Of a stretch of 6,831 nt of DNA, positions 1 to 5,296 are shown piece by piece. The notes below the pieces were generated by a model that was not told the DNA's origin, made no database searches, and worked only from the letters and a program-made list of their open reading frames with translations. Position 1 is the stretch's first letter; every line of letters begins with the position of its first letter. This DNA comes from Deltaproteobacteria bacterium (GTDB taxonomy: Bacteria > Desulfobacterota > DSM-4660 > Desulfatiglandales > Desulfatiglandaceae), in assembly GCA_011051075.1 (NCBI GenBank), contig DREN01000001.1, forward strand, positions 1-6,831, written 5' to 3'. Made by a program: the position numbers and the translations under genes.

Positions 1-28
1 ATAAGCGCGCTTGAAATCGGTGCAATCA

Positions 29-55
29 GGCACCAAACCCGGGCCTTTTGGTGTC
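29..55. repeat. Inverted repeat upstream of the acyl-CoA synthetase gene
   Basis: CACCAAA (31-37) and TTTGGTG (47-53) are perfect 7-base inverted arms around a 9-base loop. The stem can be extended by a G-U and a G-C pair to 29-55. A second, overlapping set, GGTGC (19-23), can pair with GCACC at 30-34 or at 61-65. No T-run follows on either strand, so it is not a convincing intrinsic terminator. It is centred about 135 bases before the transcription start predicted from the sigma-54 site at 151-166, a usual distance for an enhancer-binding-protein site. That role is inference; it could equally be the 3' end structure of an upstream gene outside the window. Confidence 0.45.
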
Positions 56-150
56 AAGGCGCACCTAAATCTCCGGCTTTATACCCGAACCAGTTGTAAA
101 AGACTATCTTTTTCAGCGATGTCGCCTCTCTTTAAGATCGGAATTCAGGC

Positions 151-166
151 TGGCACAGATAATGCA
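151..166 (+). promoter_or_regulatory. Candidate sigma-54 (-24/-12) promoter
   Basis: TGGCAC at 151-156 is followed, with the strict sigma-54 spacing, by ATGCA at 162-166. The GG and GC doublets are 10 bases apart, as required. Compared with TGGCACG-N4-TTGCA, only two positions differ. A T-rich stretch follows (168-177), as is common at these promoters. Transcription would start near 177, leaving a leader of about 75 bases before the acyl-CoA synthetase start at 253. I saw no clear IHF site. This promoter would require an AAA+ enhancer-binding protein, which is not encoded in the window. Confidence 0.6.
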
Positions 167-239
167 ATTTGTTTTTTCGATCTGGGACCTGACACCCATC
201 CGGCGTCCAACATGATCTACGACCTTGGCCCATGAACAT

Positions 240-249
240 AAGGAGGAGG
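240..249 (+). promoter_or_regulatory. Ribosome binding site that fixes the synthetase start
   Basis: AAGGAGGAGG lies 3 bases before the ATG at 253 and is a near-perfect Shine-Dalgarno sequence (its AAGGAGG core is 6 bases away). The in-frame ATG at 232 lies upstream of this site and has no comparable sequence before it. The start at 253 is therefore preferred. Confidence 0.85.
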
Positions 250-252
250 CTG

Positions 253-1812
253 ATGAACCTATCTCATATTCTCAAGCGGCACGTGGCCGACAATCCGGAT
301 AAGACGGCCATCATCTTCAACGACCGCCGTATCTCCTACGCCCGCCTATACGGAATGGTCAACAGGGCCGCTGATGGGCTCCTGAAGATGGGGCTGAAAC
401 CCGGAGACGTGCTCTCTCTTTTCATGCCCAGCCTGCCTGAGCTCATCATAGGCTACCTTGGTACGGTTCGAGCCGGACTTACCGTTAACGTGGTCAACGC
501 CATGCTCAGGGAACAGGAGGTGGAGTACATCCTCAAGGACTGTGAAACCCGTGCGGTCATAGTGGATGACACGCGGCTTTCCATTATCGAATCGGTCAGG
601 CCCGGGCTTAAATCCCTGGAACAGATTGTTGTCCATGGTGACCCAGGCCAGGGCGGATACCCCACATTCGAATCTATCCTGGACATTGGAAATGCCGGTT
701 TTAAACCCGAGGGAACCAGGGGGAGCGACCTTTGTCATCTCATGTACACCTCCGGGACCACTGGCTGGCCAAAGGGGGTTATGGCCACCCACCTGAACAT
801 CTGGCATAACTGCACCGAGTTCGGGAAGGTCCATTTCAAACCTGAAGATACCATCATGGTGGCCACCCCCATCTTCCACTGCTGGGGTCTTGTAAACGGC
901 ACCTTCGGCATGCTCTCACGGGGCGGCACCGTGATCACGGTGGAGCGATTTTATCCGGATCAGGCACTGGATCTCATCGAACGACTGAGGCCCACCATTT
1001 TCCAGGGGGTCCCACCCATGTACAACCTCATGCTAAAGGATCCGGACCTTCATGCCAGGGACATCTCTTCGGTGGTATTCTGCCTCTCGGCTGCCACCAA
1101 GATGCCTGAGAACCTGATCCGCCAGATAGAGGAGGTCCTGGGGTGGCGCTACGCAGAGGCGTGGGGCCTCACCGAATCCTCCTGCGTGGGCACCACCGCC
1201 CCCTATACCGAAACCCGCACAGGCTCCTGCGGAAGGGGTATGGATGACGCGGAGATCAAGATAATAGATGAGAAGGGCCGGACCCTGCCTCCCGGTGAAC
1301 AGGGAGAACTGTGCGTAAGGGGGACCTGCGTAACAAAGGGATATCTGAACAAGCCCGAGGTCACCCAGGAGGTCTTTGATCCCGAAGGCTGGTTTCACGC
1401 CGGGGACATCGCCTATATGGACGAAGACGGGTACGCCTATATTGTTGATAGAAAGAAGGATATGATCAACGTGGGGGGAGAAAAGGTATTCCCTTCGGAA
1501 GTGGAAGACATGATGATCGTACACCCCAAGATCAAAGACCTGGTCATAGTGGGCATCCCTGATGAGCTGAAAGGGGAAGTTCCCAAGGCCTTTATACAGC
1601 TCGACGAGGGAGAGACCGCCACCCTGGAGGAGATAAGGGAGTTCTGCAGGCCCAGAATGGCCCCCTACAAGGTGCCTGTTGCCGTGGAGTTCGTTCAGGA
1701 GGTTCCCCGTTCCGCGGCAGGGAAGGCCCTCAGGCGACTCTTAAGGGACAGGGAATGGGAAGGAGTTGGGAGTGAGCAGCAGGAAGAGAGCGGCGAGCAG
1801 GGGGCCAGATGA
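253..1812 (+). CDS. AMP-forming acyl-CoA synthetase (fatty/carboxylic acid-CoA ligase)
   Basis: This 519-residue enzyme of the ANL superfamily should activate a carboxylic acid with ATP and CoA, giving an acyl-CoA, AMP and pyrophosphate in the cytoplasm. The phosphate-binding loop YTSGTTGWPKG is at residues 165-175. The A5 motif YAEAWGLTESS is at 300-310, with the conserved Thr307-Glu308. GWFHAGD is at 379-385, where Asp385 binds ribose. The hinge VDRKKDMINVGGEKVFPSEVE is at 398-418, and PRSAAGK ends at the catalytic Lys491. The core length is normal. The last 16 or so residues are a Glu/Gln/Gly/Ser-rich tail unlike the family core. The start is set by the ribosome binding site at 240-249; an ATG at 232 would add seven residues. 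It is the first gene of a plus-strand cluster, 51 bases before the crotonase. Chain length and substrate cannot be read from the sequence: medium- or long-chain fatty acid and aromatic acid are all possible. Family is certain; substrate is unknown. Confidence 0.93.
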   Translation: MNLSHILKRHVADNPDKTAIIFNDRRISYARLYGMVNRAADGLLKMGLKPGDVLSLFMPSLPELIIGYLGTVRAGLTVNVVNAMLREQEVEYILKDCETRAVIVDDTRLSIIESVRPGLKSLEQIVVHGDPGQGGYPTFESILDIGNAGFKPEGTRGSDLCHLMYTSGTTGWPKGVMATHLNIWHNCTEFGKVHFKPEDTIMVATPIFHCWGLVNGTFGMLSRGGTVITVERFYPDQALDLIERLRPTIFQGVPPMYNLMLKDPDLHARDISSVVFCLSAATKMPENLIRQIEEVLGWRYAEAWGLTESSCVGTTAPYTETRTGSCGRGMDDAEIKIIDEKGRTLPPGEQGELCVRGTCVTKGYLNKPEVTQEVFDPEGWFHAGDIAYMDEDGYAYIVDRKKDMINVGGEKVFPSEVEDMMIVHPKIKDLVIVGIPDELKGEVPKAFIQLDEGETATLEEIREFCRPRMAPYKVPVAVEFVQEVPRSAAGKALRRLLRDREWEGVGSEQQEESGEQGAR

Positions 1813-1863
1813 GGTCCGTGATGAGTGATGAATAATAACAGATAACACGGTGAGGAGAGATTT

Positions 1864-2652
1864 ATGAACTACAAGTACATGCTCTATGAAGAAAAGGGAG
1901 ATATCGGGATATTGACCCTTAACCGGCCTGAGAAGCGCAACGCCCTGGGCCATGAGTTTGAAGAGGAGATCATCGCCTGCCTGCAGGACGCCGGGAAGCG
2001 GTGCGACGTGAAGGTCATCATCCTGAAGGCAGCAGGAGATATATTCTGCGCGGGCCACGACCGCATGGAGATCCTGAATCAGCCCCTGTCGAGCATACGG
2101 AGGCTCTTCCAGACCTCCTTCAACCTGATGACCACCATACGCACTGCCCCCCAGTGCATCATAGCCCAGGTGCAGGGTATTGCCATGGCCGGGGGCTGTC
2201 ATCTGGTGGCGGGATGTGATCTCATCACCGCAGGTGAGGAAAAGGCCAGATTCGGCATGACCGGCCTTATCTACTCCTACAACTGCACCACCCCCACCGT
2301 TGCCGTGAGCCGCGCCGTGCCCCAGAAGAAGTGCATGGAGATGCTCATGACCGCCAACCTCTACACCGCAAGGGAGGCCGAGGCCTTCCATCTGGTAAAC
2401 AGGGTCTTCCCCGATGAAAGACTTGATGAGATGACCTTTCAGTGGGCCATGGAGATTGCAAAGAGCAGCAAGTACGCCATCTATATGTCCAAACAGGCCT
2501 TCTACGCTCAGATTGAGATGTCTGAATGGCAGGCGTACCACTACGCCAAGGAGATGATGGCCATGGCCGGGGTCAGCGTGAATTCCACGGAAGGGTTCAG
2601 CGCCTTTCTTGAGAAACGGGAACCAAAATGGGATGAATCCACCCCCTTCTGA
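1864..2652 (+). CDS. Enoyl-CoA hydratase/isomerase-family (crotonase fold) protein, ECHDC3-like
   Basis: This is a 262-residue crotonase-superfamily protein of typical length. The LTLNRPEKRNAL segment (17-28) and the oxyanion-hole motifs FCAGHD (61-66) and GIAMAGGCHL (105-114) show that it should bind an acyl-CoA and polarise the thioester carbonyl. By alignment from memory with rat mitochondrial hydratase, Glu144 corresponds to His113 and Glu164 to Gly134, so both hydratase acid/base residues are missing. The stretch from SRAVPQKKCMEML to the C-terminal FLEKREPKW resembles the vertebrate ECHDC3 group, which also lacks these glutamates. Ordinary 2-enoyl-CoA hydration is therefore doubtful; thioester hydrolysis, isomerisation or a non-catalytic CoA-binding role are possible. 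The ribosome binding site GAGGAGAGA at 1852-1860 supports the start. It lies 51 bases after the acyl-CoA synthetase, which could supply its substrate, and shares its TGATG stop with the next gene's start. Confidence 0.9.
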   Translation: MNYKYMLYEEKGDIGILTLNRPEKRNALGHEFEEEIIACLQDAGKRCDVKVIILKAAGDIFCAGHDRMEILNQPLSSIRRLFQTSFNLMTTIRTAPQCIIAQVQGIAMAGGCHLVAGCDLITAGEEKARFGMTGLIYSYNCTTPTVAVSRAVPQKKCMEMLMTANLYTAREAEAFHLVNRVFPDERLDEMTFQWAMEIAKSSKYAIYMSKQAFYAQIEMSEWQAYHYAKEMMAMAGVSVNSTEGFSAFLEKREPKWDESTPF

Positions 2653-3308
2653 TGCCGCGTATTGGAGTCTTATTCGATTTTGACGGGACCCTGACCCTGC
2701 CCGGGGCACTGGACTTCCCCGCCATCAAGGAGGCCCTGGGCTGCCCCCGGGACCAGTTGATCCTCGAGTTCGTGGAATCACAACCGCCTGACAGGCGGGC
2801 CATGCTCATGGAGATCCTTGAGCAGAGGGAGGCTGAGGCGGCCCGGGCCTCCCTTCCCAACAGGGGGGCTGAAAAATGCCTCCTCACCCTTAAAGAAAGG
2901 GGGATCCCCGTGGGCATCCTCACCAGAAACAGCCTCAGGTCTGTAAAGGAGGCACTGAACAGATTCACTAAGATCGCCCTGGATGATTTTGCCGCGGTCG
3001 TCACCCGTGACACCTCTCTGCCCAAACCCCACCCAGAGGGAGTGCGCAGGGTGGCGGACCAGATGGGGCTGTTACCCTCCCAACTGCTGATGGTGGGGGA
3101 TTTTCGTTTTGATATTATCGCCGGGAAAAGGGCCGGGGCCATCACGGTCCTCCTCACCAACGGGGGCGGATCGGTCATGATCCAAGGCGATCCCGAACCG
3201 GATTACACCATACGCCACCTTGAGGAGCTGCCAGGCCTCCTGTCACGACTGGGCGTCAGCGGGCTCGACAGGGGTGGTCCCCTGGTTTCTGCCTGCCCAG
3301 TCTCCTGA
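2652..3308 (+). CDS. HAD-superfamily hydrolase (phosphatase-like)
   Basis: This 218-residue protein has all four HAD motifs. Motif I is DFDGTLT at 9-15, with nucleophile Asp9 and acid/base Asp11. Motif II is Thr91 in GILTRNS. Motif III is Lys125 in LPKPHPEG, and motif IV is GDFRFD with Asp150 and Asp154. The small helical cap between motifs I and II fits the phosphoglycolate-phosphatase-like group. It should hydrolyse a phosphate ester of a small metabolite in the cytoplasm; the substrate cannot be read. The ATG overlaps the crotonase stop codon (TGATG). No good Shine-Dalgarno sequence precedes it, so translation is probably coupled. The 3' end overlaps the convergent DedA gene by 53 bases, and the last 15 or so residues (Gly/Pro/Ser-rich) lie in the overlap and look unconserved. 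Family call is secure. Its link to acyl-CoA metabolism rests only on the gene order. Confidence 0.88.
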   Translation: MPRIGVLFDFDGTLTLPGALDFPAIKEALGCPRDQLILEFVESQPPDRRAMLMEILEQREAEAARASLPNRGAEKCLLTLKERGIPVGILTRNSLRSVKEALNRFTKIALDDFAAVVTRDTSLPKPHPEGVRRVADQMGLLPSQLLMVGDFRFDIIAGKRAGAITVLLTNGGGSVMIQGDPEPDYTIRHLEELPGLLSRLGVSGLDRGGPLVSACPVS

Positions 3309-3873
3309 TCAACTTAGACGCCACCCCAGAGACGAGGATAGCTGACAGTGCAAATGCCCCAAGGAGTATGGCTATCTCGTGGGCCGCGGCCCTGGTCCAT
3401 TCAAGCCGGCCGCTCCCGTAATAACCCATTCCCGTGAAAAGGGCGATCTGTATTGCCACTGAAGCGCCGTCCACCACCATAAACCTCCTAAGAGGGTAGT
3501 CGGCCGCCCCTGCCGCAACATAGGCCGCCGCCCTTATGCCGAAGGTGAAACGTGCCAGAAAGAGGGTCCATCCGCCGTGACGGGAAAAGGCCCCCCGGTA
3601 CTTTTCAAGTTTTTCAGGACGGACAAAACGGTTGAGAATATGAGAAAGGGCGGGCCTGGAAAAGAGCCATCTCACAAGGAGGAAGAGGCTAATATCTCCG
3701 CAGATCAGGGCCGCGTACCAGAGGGTCATGGCCTCCACAGGAGGACAGATCTTCTGATACAGGGCGTAGCCCCCGGCTATGAGAAGGGCGTTTTCAGGGA
3801 CAGGGAGCCCCACCCCCCCTGCGTAGAGACTGAGTGTAATGCCCCAGAGGACCGAACCGACCGGCAAGTGCAT
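3256..3873 (-). CDS. DedA-family (SNARE-associated/VTT domain) inner-membrane protein
   Basis: This 205-residue protein is strongly hydrophobic, with membrane or re-entrant segments at about 8-38, 48-70, 102-124, 133-151 and 164-186. The DedA signature is visible. VPENAL at 25-30 carries the conserved Glu27 in the first re-entrant region. GD is at 59-60. LARFTFGIRAAAYVAAG at 106-122 has the two family arginines (Arg108, Arg114) and the Gly122 of the second half. DedA proteins act in lipid (for example undecaprenyl-phosphate) translocation and membrane homeostasis; the substrate here is not known. A basic C-terminal tail (RRLGRQKPGDH) follows. The ribosome binding site before the ATG at 3873 is weak. 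It lies 63 bases downstream of the nitroreductase on the same strand, so co-transcription is likely. Its 3' end runs 53 bases into the convergent HAD gene. Confidence 0.87.
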   Translation of the reverse strand: MHLPVGSVLWGITLSLYAGGVGLPVPENALLIAGGYALYQKICPPVEAMTLWYAALICGDISLFLLVRWLFSRPALSHILNRFVRPEKLEKYRGAFSRHGGWTLFLARFTFGIRAAAYVAAGAADYPLRRFMVVDGASVAIQIALFTGMGYYGSGRLEWTRAAAHEIAILLGAFALSAILVSGVASKLIRRLGRQKPGDHPCRAR

Positions 3874-3900
3874 CAGAGACCCATCCGTTGTAAGAAGTCT

Positions 3901-3930
3901 GGGGCATGGAAATTCTGCGGGCCATGCCCC
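3901..3930 (-). repeat. Perfect 9-bp hairpin between the nitroreductase and DedA genes
   Basis: GGGGCATGG (3901-3909) and CCATGCCCC (3922-3930) form a perfect 9-bp GC-rich stem with a 12-base loop. On the minus-strand transcript it starts seven bases after the nitroreductase stop codon. The following bases (AGACTTCTTAC) are not a proper U-tract. It is therefore better read as an inefficient terminator or an mRNA-stabilising intercistronic hairpin that reduces DedA expression relative to the nitroreductase. The stem is seen directly; the role is inference. Confidence 0.6.
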
Positions 3931-3936
3931 CCGGTT

Positions 3937-4605
3937 TCATCCCACGTCCACATAACGAAGAAACTCTTCGGGTTTCCCCCTCTCGCTTCTGAATACGTTG
4001 GCAGGATGGTCCTCCACAGGCGTGCCGATGGCCATTCCCATGACCAGCATCTGGTCATCCGGTATACCCGCGTGCTTTCGAACCACTCCAGGATATCTGA
4101 CGGACTGGGCCAGAAAACATGTCCCCAGGCCCTGCTCCAAGGCCAGAAGGGCAATAGTTTGAAGGATAATTCCACCATCCATGAGGGCGTAAGGGTTGAA
4201 ACCGGTATCGAGGTGAAGGTAGATCACATGGGGCGCCCCAAAGCATTGCATCATTTCTTCATAATAAGCGTTCCTCTTTTTCTTGTCCTCTCTGGTGATG
4301 CCAAGGGCCCGGAAAAGCGCCTTACCCAATCCTTGATATCTGGTCTTCTGGATCACATTGAACTCAGCAGGCATGGGAAAATCGGGATTGGGGGGTGTTT
4401 TTTCCCCAGACATCCGGACGTACTCTTTCTTGATTTTCTCAAGAGTCCCTCCTCCGATCAGGGTAAGCCTCCATGGCTGGGTATTGCCCCAGGAGGGAGC
4501 CTGGAGCGCGTCCTCCATGATTTTCTCGAAGACTTCTCTTGGAACCGGTTCTGGATTAAAGGCCCGGATACTCCTCCTCTCCAATACTGCCTCTTTCACA
4601 TCCAT
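3937..4605 (-). CDS. Nitroreductase-family FMN oxidoreductase
   Basis: This 222-residue flavoprotein of the nitroreductase superfamily should bind FMN as a homodimer and use NAD(P)H to reduce nitro groups, quinones or related acceptors. FMN-phosphate contacts are visible in ERRSIRAF (9-16) and APSWGNTQPWR (36-46). Late contacts are MGMAIGTP (189-196) and the FRSER segment (205-209). The insert at about 88-125 (RYQGLGKALFRALGITRED, then CFGAPHV) resembles the nitrobenzoate-reductase-like branch (PnbA/NfnB type), but that assignment is from memory of the pattern. The physiological substrate is unknown. The ribosome binding site AGAGGAGAAG lies just before the ATG at 4605. It is probably the first gene of a two-gene minus-strand unit with the DedA gene. 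The 134 bases upstream contain no promoter I can defend. Confidence 0.9.
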   Translation of the reverse strand: MDVKEAVLERRSIRAFNPEPVPREVFEKIMEDALQAPSWGNTQPWRLTLIGGGTLEKIKKEYVRMSGEKTPPNPDFPMPAEFNVIQKTRYQGLGKALFRALGITREDKKKRNAYYEEMMQCFGAPHVIYLHLDTGFNPYALMDGGIILQTIALLALEQGLGTCFLAQSVRYPGVVRKHAGIPDDQMLVMGMAIGTPVEDHPANVFRSERGKPEEFLRYVDVG

Positions 4606-4739
4606 GATCTTCTCCTCTTTGCCGTGCGGACGACAGGGTCATGGTTTCTCACCATTTCGCCGACCGCAGGCAATACGCCGAACCCTGTGGAAGCACCCCT
4701 CGGCGGGGAGCCAGCGCACCTGTGAGTAGGGGCCCGAAA

Positions 4740-5018
4740 TCAGTGAAACCCTATTTCAGCCTTGGGTTCTTCCGCCGATTGGATCTGCCCGAACACGCTC
4801 TCATACTTGGCGATATTTTCGTTCAGGGCCGCCACTATCCGTTTAACATGCCCCGGGCTAACAATGACCCTGGCAGTAACCGAACCTGCCGGGGCGGCCA
4901 CCATGAGAAAGTCCATGATGAACTCCTCCCTGGTATGGGATATGACCATGTTGTTGGCGTATACACCCCCGTGCAGGCTGTCTGGAAACTTCACCTGAAC
5001 CTTCTTATTGTCTGGCAT
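4740..5018 (-). CDS. DUF3467-family small protein
   Basis: This 92-residue acidic protein matches the DUF3467 pattern: a KVQVKFPDSLHGGVYANN beginning (6-23), SHTREEFIMDF (27-37), the TARVIVSPGHVKR core (48-60), and ALNENIAKYESVFG (64-77). No biochemical function is established for this family to my knowledge. Members are small, soluble and single-domain, with no metal-binding or nucleotide-binding motif visible here. The reading frame stays open upstream to an ATG at 5114. However, a good ribosome binding site (AAAGGGGA at about 5024-5031) lies directly before the ATG at 5018, and the family similarity begins there. The extra 32 residues look unrelated. It is isolated from its neighbours: 134 bases from the nitroreductase start and 278 bases after the aminotransferase stop. 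Confidence 0.85.
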   Translation of the reverse strand: MPDNKKVQVKFPDSLHGGVYANNMVISHTREEFIMDFLMVAAPAGSVTARVIVSPGHVKRIVAALNENIAKYESVFGQIQSAEEPKAEIGFH

Positions 5019-5089
5019 AAACCGTCCCCTTTCAAAAAATAACCTCAGCATCAGACCGCGTAGCCGGCCCTCTCCGCTCAAACCGGTCA

Positions 5090-5109
5090 GGCTGAAGGCT
5101 GTCAGCCTT
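5090..5109 (-). repeat. Alternative short hairpins in the DUF3467 leader
   Basis: AAGGCT (5095-5100) and AGCCTT (5104-5109) form a 6-bp stem with a 3-base loop. The overlapping pair GGCTGA (5090-5095) and TCAGCC (5102-5107) forms a competing 6-bp stem with a 6-base loop. Only one can exist at a time. No T-run follows on either strand, so this is not a standard terminator. It would lie in the 5' leader of the DUF3467 transcript if transcription starts further upstream. Confidence 0.4.
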
Positions 5110-5144
5110 TCCATAAAACCCGGGCTCCTGACCGCCTGAAAGGC

Positions 5145-5210
5145 ATCGGTATAAAAACCTACAGCCTACCGATAGACTTCCAGATAAAGATTTTGGGCCG
5201 CGTTATCGGT
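5145..5210. repeat. Three alternating ATCGGT arms able to form mutually exclusive hairpins
   Basis: ATCGGTA (5145-5151) is the inverted complement of TACCGAT (5167-5173), with a 15-base spacer. The same middle arm, read as ACCGATA (5168-5174), also pairs perfectly with TATCGGT (5204-5210) across 29 bases. One central arm therefore has two competing 7-bp partners. The segment lies in the gene-free 278 bases between the DUF3467 start and the aminotransferase stop. It could be an attenuator-like RNA leader, a protein-binding array or a degenerate dispersed repeat; the sequence alone does not decide. Confidence 0.5.
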
Positions 5211-5211
5211 C

Positions 5212-5255
5212 GGAATCGTCGACGACGTACTATGGGTACGACTTACTCCGATTCC
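5212..5255. repeat. Nested inverted repeat downstream of the aminotransferase gene
   Basis: Outer arms GGAATCG (5212-5218) and CGATTCC (5249-5255) enclose an inner perfect stem, CGTAC (5226-5230) and GTACG (5236-5240), with a 5-base loop. The bases between the arms do not pair well. A separate 10-base palindrome, TCGTCGACGA, spans 5216-5225. The structure lies 42 bases past the aminotransferase stop on the minus strand. No T-run follows it, so a role as an intrinsic terminator is weak. A decayed repeat element or processing site is also possible. No coding sequence is seen in 5019-5296. Confidence 0.5.
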
Positions 5256-5296
5256 TCCCTCTGGCCTTGCCAAAATCATTATCTGAAACTCTATAC

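Noticed and set aside
11..235. Open frame of 74 codons upstream of the synthetase
   Set aside because: No ribosome binding site, no recognisable domain, and it runs across the sigma-54 promoter candidate; likely chance.
1741..2709. Minus-strand open frame of 322 codons
   Set aside because: Antisense shadow of the crotonase gene with no family resemblance; GC-rich coding DNA often leaves such frames open.
4631..4687. ACAGGGT ... ACCCTGT inverted repeat and CGCCGA direct repeats before the nitroreductase gene
   Set aside because: The arms are short and widely spaced (42 bases), and matches of this size are expected by chance in GC-rich DNA.
4693..4711. Possible terminator after the DUF3467 gene (GCACCCC...GGGGAGC)
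   Set aside because: The stem is 7 bp with a mismatch and no U-tract follows on the minus strand, so it does not meet the standard for an intrinsic terminator.
3577..4725. Long plus-strand open frame of 382 codons
   Set aside because: It lies antisense to the DedA and nitroreductase genes, both with clear family motifs. Its own translation has no domain pattern and it lacks a convincing ribosome binding site.
5019..5114. N-terminal extension of the DUF3467 protein to an ATG at 5114
   Set aside because: The ribosome binding site directly before 5018 and the start of family similarity both support the shorter protein; the extension overlaps hairpin-forming leader sequence.
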